Notes: generated from the sequence alone by a model not told the origin. A stretch of 64,000 bases of DNA from Ancylobacter mangrovi (GCF_024752355.1 NZ_JANTHZ010000012.1:1-64000), one strand, 5' to 3'; numbered from the stretch's first letter, positions 49,849 through 60,379 are shown. Program-made: numbers and translations.

Positions 49849-50367
49849 ATGGCACGACGCATCGTGCGCGCGGCACTCGCCGGCTTGGTTCTGGCACTCG
49901 TAGGCGCAACCGGCGCCAGCGCTCAAGGTGCGCCGAAACTCGTCGGCCAGTTCGGCGACTGGGGTGTCTATGTGGACACCAGCGGCAAGGGCAAGATCTG
50001 CTATGCGCTTTCGCAGCCCAAGGCCCGGCTCCCGGCCGGTCTGAACCGCGACCCGGCCTACTTCTTCATCAGCACCCGCACCGCTGAGAACGTGAAGAAC
50101 GAGGTCAGCGTGGTGGTCGGCTTCCCGCTGAGGGAAGGCACGGACGCCAATATCGACATCGGCGGCACCTCCTTCGATCTCTACACCCGCGACACCGGCG
50201 CCTGGGTGCGCAACGTCGCGGAGGAGGCCAAGCTCGTGGACGCCATGAAGCGCGGCAGCGACCTCACCTTCAAGAGCACCTCGTCGCGCGGCAACGTGAC
50301 CACCGACCGCTATTCGCTGAGCGGCGTCACCGCGGCGATCGACCGCGCCGCGCAGGAATGTCGCTGA
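49849..50367 (+). CDS. invasion-associated locus B (IalB) family exported protein
   Basis: A 172-residue periplasmic protein. The signal peptide MARRIVRAALAGLVLALVGA is cut after ASAQ (about 25). The mature protein follows the IalB pattern: VGQFGDWGVYVDTSGKGKIC (about 32-51), FFISTRTAENVKNEVSVVVG (about 75) and TSFDLYTRDTGAWVRN, ending in a Cys before the stop. IalB of Bartonella aids erythrocyte invasion, but free-living Hyphomicrobiales carry many homologues without virulence. ATG 49849 has GGGAGAAGAG upstream. An upstream TTAA-N7-TTCA (49667-49681) is one base off a CtrA box. Confidence 0.85.
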   Translation: MARRIVRAALAGLVLALVGATGASAQGAPKLVGQFGDWGVYVDTSGKGKICYALSQPKARLPAGLNRDPAYFFISTRTAENVKNEVSVVVGFPLREGTDANIDIGGTSFDLYTRDTGAWVRNVAEEAKLVDAMKRGSDLTFKSTSSRGNVTTDRYSLSGVTAAIDRAAQECR

Positions 50368-50482
50368 CGGGCCGGCCCGGCTCGCATTATCATGGCGGGC
50401 ACGGACGGGAGCGCCGCACGGCGCTTCCGTGGCCTCGTCTGCAGAACCAAGGCCTGCTCGCCCATCCGACACGAGGAGTGAC

Positions 50483-51256
50483 ATGCCGGTCGAACTGCGC
50501 CTGATCCCCTGCCTCGCGGACAACTACGCCGTGCTCCTGCGCGACCCCGCGACGGAAGCCACGGCCGTGGTGGACGCCCCGGAAGTGGCGCCGATCCTGG
50601 CGGCGCTGGAACGCGAGAACTGGGACCTCACCCATATTCTCGTCACCCATCACCACACCGACCACACCGCCGGCATCGAGGCGCTCAAAGCCCGCTTTGG
50701 CGCCACCGTGATCGGCCCCGGCGCCGAGCGCGACTCGATCCCCGGCCTCGACTTCACCCTGGTCGACGGCGACCCGGTGGCGGTCGGCGGCCTGGTCGGG
50801 CGGGCGATGGAGACGCCGGGCCACACCAAGGGCCACATCGTGTTCCTGTTCGAGGACGAGCGCCTGCTGTTCTCGGGCGACACGCTCTTCGTCATGGGCT
50901 GCGGGCGCCCCTTCGAGTGCGATCCGCCGGTGCTGTGGGAATCGCTGCTGCGCCTGCGCGCCCTGCCCGACGACATCAAGGTCTATTGCGGGCACGAATA
51001 CACGCTCTCCAACGCCCGCTTCGCCGCCAGCGTCGACCCGGACAACGCCGCCCTCGCCGCCCGGCTGAAGGAGGTGGAGGAGCTGCGTGCCGCCGGCAAA
51101 CCGACCCTGCCGACCACGATCGGCGCGGAGAAGGCGACCAATCCCTTCATGAACGCGGACGATCCCGAGCTCGCCGCCCGCATCGGCCTGCCGGGCGCCG
51201 ACCCGGGCGCGGTCTTCACCGAGCTGCGCAACCTGAAGAACAGCTTCCGGGGCTGA
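50483..51256 (+). CDS. gloB: hydroxyacylglutathione hydrolase (glyoxalase II)
   Basis: A 257-residue metallo-beta-lactamase-fold enzyme that hydrolyses S-lactoylglutathione to D-lactate in methylglyoxal detoxification. The binuclear metal site THHHTDHT is at residues 55-62, with further ligands in GHTKGHIVF (about 113), FSGDTLFVMGCGRPFE (about 132) and YCGHEYTLSN (about 171). The C-terminal helical HAGH-C domain is complete. ATG 50483 (MPVELRLIPC) has GAGGAG 6 bp upstream. It is followed by a cupin gene 3 bp after its stop. Confidence 0.95.
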   Translation: MPVELRLIPCLADNYAVLLRDPATEATAVVDAPEVAPILAALERENWDLTHILVTHHHTDHTAGIEALKARFGATVIGPGAERDSIPGLDFTLVDGDPVAVGGLVGRAMETPGHTKGHIVFLFEDERLLFSGDTLFVMGCGRPFECDPPVLWESLLRLRALPDDIKVYCGHEYTLSNARFAASVDPDNAALAARLKEVEELRAAGKPTLPTTIGAEKATNPFMNADDPELAARIGLPGADPGAVFTELRNLKNSFRG

Positions 51257-51259
51257 GCG

Positions 51260-51700
51260 ATGGACCTGTCCGGCCTCACCGCGCGCGAGATCGTGGCCCG
51301 CCTCGGCCTCCAGCCGCACCCCGAGGGCGGGCATTTCCGCGAGACCTTCCGCGACGCGCACCGGACGGCGGAGGGGCGCGCGGTGTCGACGGCGATCTAT
51401 TTTCTGCTCGCGGCGGGAGAGACCTCGCACTGGCACCGCGTCGACGCGGTCGAGATCTGGCACTGGTACGCCGGCGCGCCGCTGGAACTGCTGATCGCCG
51501 AGGACCAGGCCGACCCGGCGGTGAACTACCGGCTCGGGCCGGATCTCCTCAACGGGCAGGAACCGCAGCGCGCGGTGCCGCACGGCGCCTGGCAGTCGGC
51601 GCGCAGCCTCGGCGAATGGACGCTGGTGGGCTGCACGGTCGCGCCCGGCTTCGAATTCGCCGGCTTCGAGCTCGCCGCACCCGGCTGGTCGCCGGGCTAA
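51260..51700 (+). CDS. DUF985 cupin-domain protein
   Basis: A 146-residue single-domain cupin of the DUF985 (RmlC-like) type. Conserved segments are LQPHPEGGHFRETFRD (about 14-29), STAIYFLLAAGETSHWHRVD (about 41-60), EIWHWYAGAPLEL (about 63) and GCTVAPGFEFAGFEL (about 125). The His residues of SHWHRVD and IWHWY may bind a metal. Function is unproven. It starts 3 bp after gloB and is probably translated from the same message. Confidence 0.87.
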   Translation: MDLSGLTAREIVARLGLQPHPEGGHFRETFRDAHRTAEGRAVSTAIYFLLAAGETSHWHRVDAVEIWHWYAGAPLELLIAEDQADPAVNYRLGPDLLNGQEPQRAVPHGAWQSARSLGEWTLVGCTVAPGFEFAGFELAAPGWSPG

Positions 51701-51703
51701 GGA

Positions 51704-52570
51704 TCAGCGGCGCGCCAGCAGCGTCGCCACCGCCGCACCGCCGACGATGAGCGCGCAGGCGAGCGCCAGCGACCAGCTCGCCGCGGCGAATCCGGCCGCG
51801 ATCAGCAGCAGCGTGGACAGCACCGGCGCCGCATAGGAGGCGACGCCGAGCAGGCGGATGTCGCCGCGCTTCATGCCGATGTCCCAGGTGTAGAAGGCGA
51901 TGCCGACCGGGCCGATGCCGAGCGCCAGCACGGCGAGCCACTCATGCGCGCCGTTCGGCCAGATCGCCGGCTCGAACAGCAGGTGGCACGGCACGGAGAG
52001 CACCGCCGTGGCGAGGCAGAAGCCGGCGACGACCTCGGTCGGCACGCTCTCGAAGCGGCGCGAGGCGACCGAATAGACCGACCACACCACCGCGCACACT
52101 CCCGCCGCCGCGTAGCCGGGCAAGTAGTCCGGCGAGAAGCCGAGCCCGCCGGCGCGCGCGCCGAGCAGCACGATGGTGCCCGCCAGCCCCATCAGCGCGC
52201 CCGCCACATGGGCGACGCGCAGCCGCTCGCCCGGCAGGAAGGCCGAGAGCAGGACGATCAGCAGCGGCCAGAGATAGGCGATCAGCCCGGCCTCGGCCGG
52301 CGGGGCGAGCTTCAGCGCCGAGAAATAGAAGAAGTGGTAGCCGAACAGCCCGCCCACCCCGTGCAGCCAGACCGGCCAGGGCTGGCGGAACACGCCAAGC
52401 CCGACCCCGCGCATCAGTCCCGCCAGCAGGCCGACCGAGCCGCCGATGGCGAAGGTGAGCGCGGTCAGCAGGAAGGGCGGCACGGCGCCGGTCGCCGAGG
52501 TGGCGAGCGCGAGCGTCGACCAGAGCAGGATGGCGGTGAAGCCCGTGAGGGTGGCGGCGTTGCGGGACAT
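51704..52570 (-). CDS. DMT-family (EamA) exporter
   Basis: A 288-residue inner-membrane protein with ten predicted helices in two EamA repeats. It starts MSRNAATLTGFTAILLWSTL, with the first-repeat motif LWPLLIVLLSAFLPGERLR and the second-repeat region LALGIGPVGIAFYTWDIGMK. The pattern and length resemble YddG-like aromatic amino-acid exporters. The substrate is not determinable from sequence. ATG 52570 is chosen because homologues start there. Convergent with the cupin gene, separated by 3 bp. Confidence 0.85.
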   Translation of the reverse strand: MSRNAATLTGFTAILLWSTLALATSATGAVPPFLLTALTFAIGGSVGLLAGLMRGVGLGVFRQPWPVWLHGVGGLFGYHFFYFSALKLAPPAEAGLIAYLWPLLIVLLSAFLPGERLRVAHVAGALMGLAGTIVLLGARAGGLGFSPDYLPGYAAAGVCAVVWSVYSVASRRFESVPTEVVAGFCLATAVLSVPCHLLFEPAIWPNGAHEWLAVLALGIGPVGIAFYTWDIGMKRGDIRLLGVASYAAPVLSTLLLIAAGFAAASWSLALACALIVGGAAVATLLARR

Positions 52571-52768
52571 GGGATGCGGCTGCGGAAAGGAGCCCCCGCT
52601 TAGCCCAATTCGACGGGGCGCGCATCCGCGAAGATGGTCCACCCCGCCCCGCGCAGGCTGGAGACGGGGCCCACCCGCGCCAAGGGCTGGCGTGCGGGCT
52701 CACGCCGCCCTCCCCGGCGGCCCGCTGCCCGCGCGCCGCCTCTCAGCGATCCGGCGTCAGCGCCGGCG

Positions 52769-53494
52769 TCAGCTCATGTACTGGCCGCCATTGGCGCTCA
52801 GCGTCGAGCCGGTGATGAAGCCCGCCTCGTCGGCGACCAGGAACACCACGCAGCGCGCGACCTCTTCCGGCTCGCCGAGCCGGCCGGTCGGGATCAGCGG
52901 CAGCACCCGCTTCTCCAGCACGTCCTGCGGCATGGCGCGCACCATCTCCGTGCCGATATAGCCCGGGCAGATCGCGTTCACCGTGATGCCCTTGATGGCG
53001 TTCTCCTGCGCCAGCGCCTTGGTGAAGCCGATCTCGCCCGCCTTGGCGGCGCAGTAGTTGGTCTGCCCCATCTGGCCCTTCTGGCCGTTGATGGAGGAGA
53101 TCGTCACGATGCGGCCGAAGCCGCGCTCGCGCATGCCCTCGATCACGTTGCGGCACATGTTGAACACCGAATTGAGGTTGGTGTTGATCACCGAGTGCCA
53201 CTGCTCGGGGCCCATCTTGTGCAGCATGCCGTCGCGGGTGATGCCGGCATTGTTGACCAACACCTCGACCGGGCCGAGCTGTTCGGTGACCTGCGCGATG
53301 CCCGCCTTGCAGGCTTCGAAGTCGGACACGTCCCATTTGAAGGTGGGGATTCCGGTCTCGGCCGAGAAGGCGGCGGCCGCCTCGGCGTTTCCGGCGTAGT
53401 TGGCGGCGACGCTGTACCCGGCGGCCTTCAAGGCCTTGCACACGGCCGCCCCGATCCCACGGGTGCCGCCGCTGACCAACGCAACTCGACTCAT
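52769..53494 (-). CDS. phaB: acetoacetyl-CoA reductase
   Basis: A 241-residue short-chain dehydrogenase that reduces acetoacetyl-CoA to (R)-3-hydroxybutyryl-CoA with NADPH for polyhydroxybutyrate. It has the cofactor motif SGGTRGIGAAV (8-18), NNAGIT (about 88), the catalytic Ser region ISSINGQKGQMGQTNY with YxxxK as YCAAKAG (about 151), and the PhaB-specific tail FITGSTLSANGGQYMS. ATG 53494 has GAGGGG 6 bp upstream. It is the downstream gene of the phaA-phaB pair. Confidence 0.95.
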   Translation of the reverse strand: MSRVALVSGGTRGIGAAVCKALKAAGYSVAANYAGNAEAAAAFSAETGIPTFKWDVSDFEACKAGIAQVTEQLGPVEVLVNNAGITRDGMLHKMGPEQWHSVINTNLNSVFNMCRNVIEGMRERGFGRIVTISSINGQKGQMGQTNYCAAKAGEIGFTKALAQENAIKGITVNAICPGYIGTEMVRAMPQDVLEKRVLPLIPTGRLGEPEEVARCVVFLVADEAGFITGSTLSANGGQYMS

Positions 53495-53607
53495 CTCACG
53501 CCCCTCTGGTTTCCGTCCCAAAAGCTACGACGGCTTCTACGTCGTTTTTATTGAGCGACGATACGGGTTTAGTACATAGCCCGCTCGTCTTTTCCCAAGG
53601 GAGATAC

Positions 53608-53636
53608 GGCCGCCCCGCTGGCGATAAGGGGCGGCC
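53608..53636. terminator. strong hairpin between phaA and phaB
   Basis: GGCCGCCCC pairs perfectly with GGGGCGGCC around an 11-nt loop. It lies 8 bp after the phaA stop. No long U-tract follows on the minus strand. It may protect the phaA message or partly uncouple phaB, and the AT-rich 90 bp before phaB could hold a second promoter. Confidence 0.5.
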
Positions 53637-53644
53637 GGTATTCG

Positions 53645-54823
<1,179 letters not shown>

Positions 54824-54889
54824 GAATGACGTCCTCCGCTAGGTCGGGCTCGGCGCCTGCCGATCGTCGCCAGGCGCGCCGTTCGCCTC

Positions 54890-54940
54890 TGAAATGTGCC
54901 GTCATCGTTGTTGGCGCAACTGACACATGTCAATGGCGCC
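54890..54940 (-). promoter_or_regulatory. phaA promoter with a 28-bp dyad over the -35
   Basis: On the minus strand a perfect -35 TTGACA is followed 17-18 bp later by CAACGA/AACGAT. The -35 lies inside a perfect dyad, GGCGC-N3-TGACA-N2-TGTCA-N3-GCGCC (54913-54940). Such a site over the -35 is a typical repressor operator. PhaR, encoded 140 bp away, is the obvious candidate, although known PhaR sites are TGC-rich. Confidence 0.5.
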
Positions 54941-55083
54941 GCAGATTCCGCGCCGAATATTGCCCGAAGGGCCGACGCGACGATGTCGTGCGCTGCGTCA
55001 GAGCGCCTGCACAATCCTGTAGCCGGGGGATTTGAAACGTCCTAGAGTTTTCAATGGGAAACGAGCAAGGCGACCGGATCACA

Positions 55084-55665
55084 ATGGCAAAATCCAACGA
55101 ACCCGTCACCATCAAGAAATATGCGAACCGCCGTCTCTACAATACCGGCACCAGCACCTATGTAACGCTGGAAGACCTGGCGCAGATGGTCAAGAACGGT
55201 GAGGACTTCGTCGTCTACGACGCCAAATCATCGGAAGACATTACGCATTCGGTACTGACGCAGATCATCTTCGAGCAGGAAGGCAAGGGGCAGAATCTGC
55301 TGCCGATCAACTTCCTGCGCCAGATCATCCGTTTTTACGGTGACAGCATGCAGATGCTGGTTCCCCGGTACCTCGACATGTCGATCGAGAATTTCGCCAA
55401 GGAGCAGGCCACCCTGCGCGAGCAATTCTCCAAGACCTTCGGAGTCGGCGGCTTCGGGGTGATGGAGGATCAGGTGCGGCGCAACATGGAAATCTTCGAC
55501 CGCGCCTTCAAGATGTTCCTGCCCAATGGCCGCGGCGAGGAAGCGACGCCCGCCACGCCGGCCGCCGCCGCGGCGGCCAAGCCGGACGATTTCGACGAGC
55601 TGAAGCGCCAGGTCGCCGACATGCAGAAGCGCCTCGACAAGCTGGGCGAGACCCCCAAGGAATAG
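55084..55665 (+). CDS. phaR: polyhydroxyalkanoate synthesis repressor
   Basis: A 193-residue regulator that represses phasin and PHA genes until granules form and titrate it. The N-terminal DNA-binding domain TIKKYANRRLYNTGTSTYVT (about 9-28), LEDLAQMVKNGEDFVVYDAK and LPINFLRQIIRFYGDSMQ are highly conserved, and the C-terminus is an Ala-rich linker plus a short coiled coil (DELKRQVADMQKRLDKLG). ATG 55084 matches homologue starts. ATG 55054 in the same frame is possible. It faces away from phaAB. Confidence 0.94.
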   Translation: MAKSNEPVTIKKYANRRLYNTGTSTYVTLEDLAQMVKNGEDFVVYDAKSSEDITHSVLTQIIFEQEGKGQNLLPINFLRQIIRFYGDSMQMLVPRYLDMSIENFAKEQATLREQFSKTFGVGGFGVMEDQVRRNMEIFDRAFKMFLPNGRGEEATPATPAAAAAAKPDDFDELKRQVADMQKRLDKLGETPKE

Positions 55666-55676
55666 AGGCGGAAGCG

Positions 55677-55700
55677 GCCGGACGCCGGCAGGCGTCCGGC
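55677..55700 (+). terminator. hairpin after phaR
   Basis: A 10-bp perfect stem, GCCGGACGCC with GGCGTCCGGC, around GGCA, starting 11 bp after the stop codon. No U-tract. Confidence 0.5.
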
Positions 55701-55784
55701 GGTTCGTTCCGCCGATGGCGACAGGCGCGCGGCAAGGCGGACCGACCGCGTTCGGGCGCCTTCCCTTCCGGCGCGCCGGCCCGC

Positions 55785-57518
55785 TCAGTTCGCGGGCGGC
55801 GGGTTCGGGATCGGGCGCTCGCTGGCGAGCCCGATGAGCTCGCCCTGAAGATAGGTGCAGCCCCAGTCGACGAGCTGCCGGCCTGTGGCCTCGTCGATCA
55901 CCCATTCGGCGACCGTCTCGATGCCGAGATTGCCGGCGAGCTCCAGCAGCGAGCGCACGAAGTGGCGGTCGTCCGCCGACTGCATCATGGTGCAGATGAA
56001 GCTGCCGTCGATCTTCAGATAATCGACGTCGAGCCGGCGCAGGTTGCGGAACGAGGTGTAGCCGGCGCCGAAATCGTCCATCGCCACCTGCGCGCCGAGG
56101 CTGTGCAGCCAGTGCACCCGCCGGCGCATCGCCTCGATGTCGGCGATGGTCGCGCTCTCGGTCAGCTCGACGATCACGCGCTCGGCAAGCCCCGCCTGCG
56201 CGCCCTCCTCCATCAGCTCCAGCCAGACACCGTCATGGATGGTGGCCGGCGAGACGTTGACCGAGAGTCGCAGCTCGGGATCGTCGGTCAGCGCCGCCAG
56301 CGCCAGCTCCAGCGAGCGGCGGTCGAGCAGGCGGGTGAGGCCGAACCGGTCGGCGGCGGGGATGATGGCGGCGCCGTCGAACACCTGCCCGTCGCGCCCG
56401 GTGATCCGCACCAGGCATTCATGGAAGGCGATGCGCCGGCTCTTCCCCTCGGCGATCGGCTGGAACGCCAGCGACACCCGCCGGTCGGCCAGCGCGGAGA
56501 CGATGTCGTCGGCGAAATGCAGGTTGGCGCGCCGCTCCGCCGCGCGGTCGAAGCTCGGCGCGTAGAGCTCGACGCCGCCGCGCACCGCCTCGCGCGCGCT
56601 GTGCAGCGCATCCTGGGCGCGGGCGAAGATCTCCTCGACGCTGCGCGCCTGGCGCGGCGCGATCAGCCCGCCCGCGGTGACAGAGGCGGCGACCGCGCCG
56701 GCGCTGGTGCGCGGCGGCGTCGCGTTCACCGAGGCGACGATCTGCTCGAGCGCGCCGACGAAGCCGTCCATCGGCCGACCCCTGACGATCAGCCCGAACT
56801 TGCTGCCCGAGAAGCGCGCCAGCTCGTCGCTTGGCTCGATCCGCGCGCGCAGGCGCATGAACATGATGTCGATGACTTCGTCGGCGGTGTGGAAGCCATA
56901 GGCATCGTTGAGCTGGCCGAGATGGTCGAGCCCGATCAGCGCAAAGCCGAACTCGCCGCCTTCGCCCAGCACGCGGACGAGGTTCTGCTCCAGCAGCGTG
57001 GCGAGGCGCTGGCGGTCCGGCTGTACGGCGAGCGCACCTTCCGCACCGTCGCGCACCGGGCGTCCGCTGGAGAGCCGCCGCAGCAGGCCGTCGACCCGCA
57101 CGAGGCGGCCCTCGGCGTCGAAATGGCCGATGCCGCGATCCTCCACCCACAACCGGCCAAGCTCGGTGTCCGGCGGCAGGTCGAGGCAGTAGCTGGTCTC
57201 GAACCGTGCCGCTCCCGGCGAATGCGCAGGCGCCGCGACGTGAGCCGCCTCGAAGCGGCTGGCGCCGGAACCAGTGGCGATCAGCCGCGCGAAGTCGCGC
57301 CCGCTGAGCGACCAGGCGAGACGCTCCGGGCCGAGCAGGCCGGCGGCGCAGGAACTCCAGGTGACGCGGTCGTCCTCCAGCGTCCAGCGATAGGCGACGC
57401 CTTCCAGCCCGCGCAAGATGTCGGCGACCGTCTCCGGCGGCAGCTCTTCGGTTGGCCCGATTTCGGGCGATCGTGTCTTCTGCCCAGCGGACGGGTTCGG
57501 CGAACCATTCTCAGACAT
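55785..57518 (-). CDS. EAL-domain protein with degenerate GGDEF domain
   Basis: A 577-residue cytoplasmic protein: a PAS-like N-terminal region (about 30-150, [21 protein letters not shown]), a GGDEF-like domain (about 165-325) and an EAL domain (about 335-570). The cyclase motif is SGSKF (about 238) instead of GGDEF, so cyclase activity is not expected. The EAL domain reads ECLVR (about 370), NVSPATI (about 428), VELTESAT (about 457), [11 protein letters not shown] (about 486), YLKIDGSF and ETVAEWV, with most catalytic residues kept but EAL changed to ECL. It is a likely phosphodiesterase or c-di-GMP-binding regulator. Its start codon overlaps the first unit of a 15-bp tandem repeat. Confidence 0.85.
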   Translation of the reverse strand: MSENGSPNPSAGQKTRSPEIGPTEELPPETVADILRGLEGVAYRWTLEDDRVTWSSCAAGLLGPERLAWSLSGRDFARLIATGSGASRFEAAHVAAPAHSPGAARFETSYCLDLPPDTELGRLWVEDRGIGHFDAEGRLVRVDGLLRRLSSGRPVRDGAEGALAVQPDRQRLATLLEQNLVRVLGEGGEFGFALIGLDHLGQLNDAYGFHTADEVIDIMFMRLRARIEPSDELARFSGSKFGLIVRGRPMDGFVGALEQIVASVNATPPRTSAGAVAASVTAGGLIAPRQARSVEEIFARAQDALHSAREAVRGGVELYAPSFDRAAERRANLHFADDIVSALADRRVSLAFQPIAEGKSRRIAFHECLVRITGRDGQVFDGAAIIPAADRFGLTRLLDRRSLELALAALTDDPELRLSVNVSPATIHDGVWLELMEEGAQAGLAERVIVELTESATIADIEAMRRRVHWLHSLGAQVAMDDFGAGYTSFRNLRRLDVDYLKIDGSFICTMMQSADDRHFVRSLLELAGNLGIETVAEWVIDEATGRQLVDWGCTYLQGELIGLASERPIPNPPPAN

Positions 57519-57634
57519 GGCGCACCCCGGCTTGGCGCACCCCGGCTTGGCGCACCCCGGCTTGGCGCACCCCGGCTTGGCGCACCCCGGCTTGGCGCAC
57601 CCCGGCTTGGCGCACCTCTACATGGCGCACCCAT
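57518..57634. repeat. 15-bp minisatellite against the start codon of the EAL gene
   Basis: Six perfect copies of TGGCGCACCCCGGCT (57518-57607), followed by a degenerate copy (57608-57622, ending CTCTACA) and a partial one (57623-57634). The first T of the array is part of the EAL gene's ATG. On the coding strand every unit supplies a CGGGGTG Shine-Dalgarno-like segment 6 bp before a potential start position. An in-frame TAG lies just upstream of the array. Confidence 0.9.
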
Positions 57635-57755
57635 GGGCCGGGATCGGGCGGAAGCGTCATGAGCGGGACTCTACATCAACTGGAACGGCGGGGCTCGGGT
57701 CGGCGCGAACCAATGGTCAGGTCGTCCGCGCCGCCCGGCAAGTCCGTTTTTCGGG

Positions 57756-59129
57756 TTACTGGCCCGGCGCTGCCCGCTGCGCCTGTGCGACCATGGCGGT
57801 ATCGGGATCTTCCGCCGCGCTTGCGGCCGCCTCCCCCTCCGGCGCCGCGGCCGCCGCAGCCTGGGCGGCTTCCTGCGCCGCGTCCGGTGCGCCCGTCGCG
57901 GGCACGGGCGGCGCCGTGGCGGCCGCGGCCGGCGTGATGAACTTCGGCAGCGAAAGGGTAAAGCGGTCGAGGCCGTGGAACTGGATTCCCGCCACGTTCA
58001 CCTCGTCCTTCTTGCGCGCCGCCGCCCCCGCGACCATGCCGCGCAGCTCCGGCGCCATCTCGGCGAGCTGGGTGAACTTGCCGTGGTTGAACCCGTCCTG
58101 CGCCTTGACGTCGGTCATGTCGACCACGACGGCGCCCATCTTCACAAGGTCCTCGTCATTGGTATAGGCGCCGAGCCGCGGCTTGCCGCCGGCGATGAAG
58201 TCGGACAGGCCGAGCGCCTTGTCGTCGCGCGAGACCACGACGATGAACGGCTTGTGGGGCGCGCGGAAGCGCGCCAGCTGGGTCTTGAACACGTCGACGT
58301 CGATGTCGGGCGAGGCCAGGATGATGTTGCCGATCTTGCCCTCCGGCAGCGCCTTGCCGGAAATCGCGATCTGCCGCAGCGCCTCCACCGTCACCCAGTT
58401 CCCCATCGAATGGGCGAGGATGCTCACCTGCTCGGCACCGCTGTCGAAGGCGAGGCGAATGGTCTTCTCGAGCTCGTCGCGCGCGGCCGTGGCGCTGTTG
58501 CTGTCATAGACATAATCGGCGGTCGAGCCGCGCGAGGCCCAGGTGAACAGCACCGGCACGGCGGGCGACTTCGAATCCTCGGCGAGCTGGGCGAAGCGGT
58601 ACAGCGCCTCGGAGAACAGCGTGTTGTAGCCGTGGACGAAGATGAAGATGTCCTTGTCGCCCTTGGGCCGCTTGGCGAGCTCGCCCTTCAGGTCGTCGAC
58701 GAACTGCTGCCCGCTCTGGCGATAGAGCGCGTCGCGCACCACCATGTCGGTGGCGGGATTGGGCAGCGCGCCCTGCTTGGGAAACTCCACCATGCCCGGC
58801 TTGTGGGTCGGCGGCACGGTCATGTCGATGCGCGCGAAGCTCAGCTTGTCGGCGCGCTCGCCGCTGTAGAACACGCCGGGCCTCGGATCGGGCTCGCGCG
58901 CCGACGCGACGAGGATCACGTGTTCCGTGGTGCCGGGCACGTTGTCCTCGGTCGCCGTCAGCGCATCCGGTCCCGGGCGCCCCGCACAGCCGGCGAGCAC
59001 GCCGCCGGCCACCACGATCACGCCCACGCGCACCACTAATGCGCGCACCACGACCGCGCCGGCGAAAACCCGCCGGCGACCCCTGACATCGGCCCCGGCA
59101 GGGCCCGACCTACTCCCGATACGCAACAC
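57756..59129 (-). CDS. alpha/beta hydrolase lipoprotein, DUF900 family
   Basis: A 457-residue protein. A long basic N-terminus leads to a membrane segment and lipobox VLAGC (Cys about 48). The DUF900 hydrolase domain (about 115-360) contains [19 protein letters not shown] (about 161), [17 protein letters not shown] (about 192), the nucleophile elbow [16 protein letters not shown] (Ser about 241) and [18 protein letters not shown] (about 297). The last 90 residues are an Ala/Pro-rich tail. It is probably an outer-membrane or periplasmic serine hydrolase of unknown substrate. The first 20-30 residues may not be translated, because other in-frame starts precede the membrane segment. Confidence 0.82.
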   Translation of the reverse strand: MLRIGSRSGPAGADVRGRRRVFAGAVVVRALVVRVGVIVVAGGVLAGCAGRPGPDALTATEDNVPGTTEHVILVASAREPDPRPGVFYSGERADKLSFARIDMTVPPTHKPGMVEFPKQGALPNPATDMVVRDALYRQSGQQFVDDLKGELAKRPKGDKDIFIFVHGYNTLFSEALYRFAQLAEDSKSPAVPVLFTWASRGSTADYVYDSNSATAARDELEKTIRLAFDSGAEQVSILAHSMGNWVTVEALRQIAISGKALPEGKIGNIILASPDIDVDVFKTQLARFRAPHKPFIVVVSRDDKALGLSDFIAGGKPRLGAYTNDEDLVKMGAVVVDMTDVKAQDGFNHGKFTQLAEMAPELRGMVAGAAARKKDEVNVAGIQFHGLDRFTLSLPKFITPAAAATAPPVPATGAPDAAQEAAQAAAAAAPEGEAAASAAEDPDTAMVAQAQRAAPGQ

Positions 59130-59275
59130 GCAGCGTTCCCCCGACCTGGACGTGCCCCGACGTTAGAGACGGGAGTTGTACCACCTCGCGAGGGGGCTGG
59201 TAAGCTCCGCGCGTGGCTGACGGTATTCCATGGCTAACAAGGCTTTGCCGCCCGGACGAGCCGTCCCCCATACAC

Positions 59276-59308
59276 GAAAAGGCCGGCTCCGATGTGGAAC
59301 CAGCCTTG
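59276..59308 (-). terminator. intrinsic terminator of rpmF
   Basis: On the minus strand AAGGCTGGTTCC pairs with GGAGCCGGCCTT (one mismatch region) around ACATC, followed by TTTTCGTG. It lies about 50 bp after the rpmF stop. Confidence 0.8.
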
Positions 59309-59357
59309 CTCATGTCGCGCTGAAAATGCTCGCGCGGCGACGCGGCCGCGCCGGCGG

Positions 59358-59543
59358 TCAGGCCTCGGCCTTGACCTTGAGGACCTGGCGGCCCTTGTAC
59401 ATGCCGGTCTTCAGGTCGAGGTGGTGGGGACGGCGCAGCTCGCCGGAATCCTTGTCCTCGATATAGGTCGGCTTGGCGAGCGCGTCGGCGGAACGGCGCA
59501 TGCCGCGACGCGACGGGCTGGTCTTCTTCTTCGGAACGGCCAT
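59358..59543 (-). CDS. rpmF: 50S ribosomal protein L32
   Basis: A 61-residue basic ribosomal protein beginning [20 protein letters not shown], the invariant L32 N-terminus, and ending [12 protein letters not shown]. It is the zinc-free form: the four Cys of zinc-containing L32 are absent, as usual in Alphaproteobacteria. It has its own promoter and terminator and is therefore monocistronic. Ribosome binding site GGAG lies about 8 bp upstream of the ATG. Confidence 0.98.
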   Translation of the reverse strand: MAVPKKKTSPSRRGMRRSADALAKPTYIEDKDSGELRRPHHLDLKTGMYKGRQVLKVKAEA

Positions 59544-59620
59544 GGTCTACTCCTCTGCCGGCAAGACGCGCGCTCCCATGGGGCGGGCCGGCGCCGGATC
59601 CTGCGTAATTCGAGTGGCGG

Positions 59621-59649
59621 CTTATACAGACTCGCGCGCGCGAATTAAA
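59621..59649 (-). promoter_or_regulatory. promoter of rpmF
   Basis: On the minus strand TTTAAT (59644-59649), a 17-bp spacer and TATAAG (59621-59626), preceded by TG one base before the -10 (extended -10 type). Initiation near 59614 gives a leader of about 70 nt. Confidence 0.6.
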
Positions 59650-59698
59650 GGGGGCCGCGGCACATGGCTGCGTTCCGCAAACGCTTCGTTCGCGGGCG

Positions 59699-60379
59699 CT
59701 ACCGGTCGAGCCCGAGACAGGCGGTCAGCTCCGGCCCCTCGCGCGGCAGCCGGGCCTGCAGATTGCCCGCGAGCCGGCTCAGCCCCGGACCCGGTTTTCC
59801 CGGGCGGCGATGGTGCGGATTGGGCAGGGTGACGGCGAGAAGCGCCGCCTGGCGGGCGCTCAGCCTGTCCGCCCCGCGCCCGAAGGCGGCCTGCGCCGCC
59901 GCCTCGGCCCCGAACTCGCCGTCAGGCCCCCATTCGGCGATGTTGAGATAGATCTCGAGCTGCCGGCGCTTCGACATGACGACGTTGAGATAAAGCGCCA
60001 GCGGCATCTCCAGCGCCTTGCGCACATAGCTGCGCCCGTTCCACAGGAACAGGTTCTTGGCGAGCTGCATGGTGATGGTGGAGGCCCCGCGCGAGGCGTC
60101 GAGGCCGTCGCTGTCGTCCAGCACCTGCTGCAGCTCGACGAGGTCGATGCCGATATGGGTGCAGAAGCGCGCATCCTCGGAGGCCAGCACGCTGCGCACC
60201 AGCGCCGGGGAAATGTCGGCGATCGGCCGCCATTCGCGCACCACCGGCTGGCCGCTCACCCAGCGCGCCAGCATCAGCGTCGAGACCGGCTGGACGAGGT
60301 TATAGAGCAGCCCGAGCACGAGCGGCGTTGCGACGACGATCAGCGCCGCCTTCCAAGCCCATGCCCGTATCAGCCCCAT
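59699..60379 (-). CDS. mtgA: monofunctional biosynthetic peptidoglycan transglycosylase
   Basis: A 226-residue inner-membrane GT51 glycosyltransferase that polymerises lipid II into glycan strands. A single N-terminal membrane helix (about 10-32) is followed by the five GT51 motifs: [16 protein letters not shown] (catalytic Glu about 67), [16 protein letters not shown] (about 98), [29 protein letters not shown] (about 137) and [23 protein letters not shown]. Full length for MtgA, with no transpeptidase domain. Confidence 0.95.
   Translation of the reverse strand: MGLIRAWAWKAALIVVATPLVLGLLYNLVQPVSTLMLARWVSGQPVVREWRPIADISPALVRSVLASEDARFCTHIGIDLVELQQVLDDSDGLDASRGASTITMQLAKNLFLWNGRSYVRKALEMPLALYLNVVMSKRRQLEIYLNIAEWGPDGEFGAEAAAQAAFGRGADRLSARQAALLAVTLPNPHHRRPGKPGPGLSRLAGNLQARLPREGPELTACLGLDR

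Noticed and set aside
57518..57634. Regular repeats considered as a CRISPR array
   Set aside because: The 15-bp units are directly contiguous with no spacers and no cas genes are present. It is a minisatellite.
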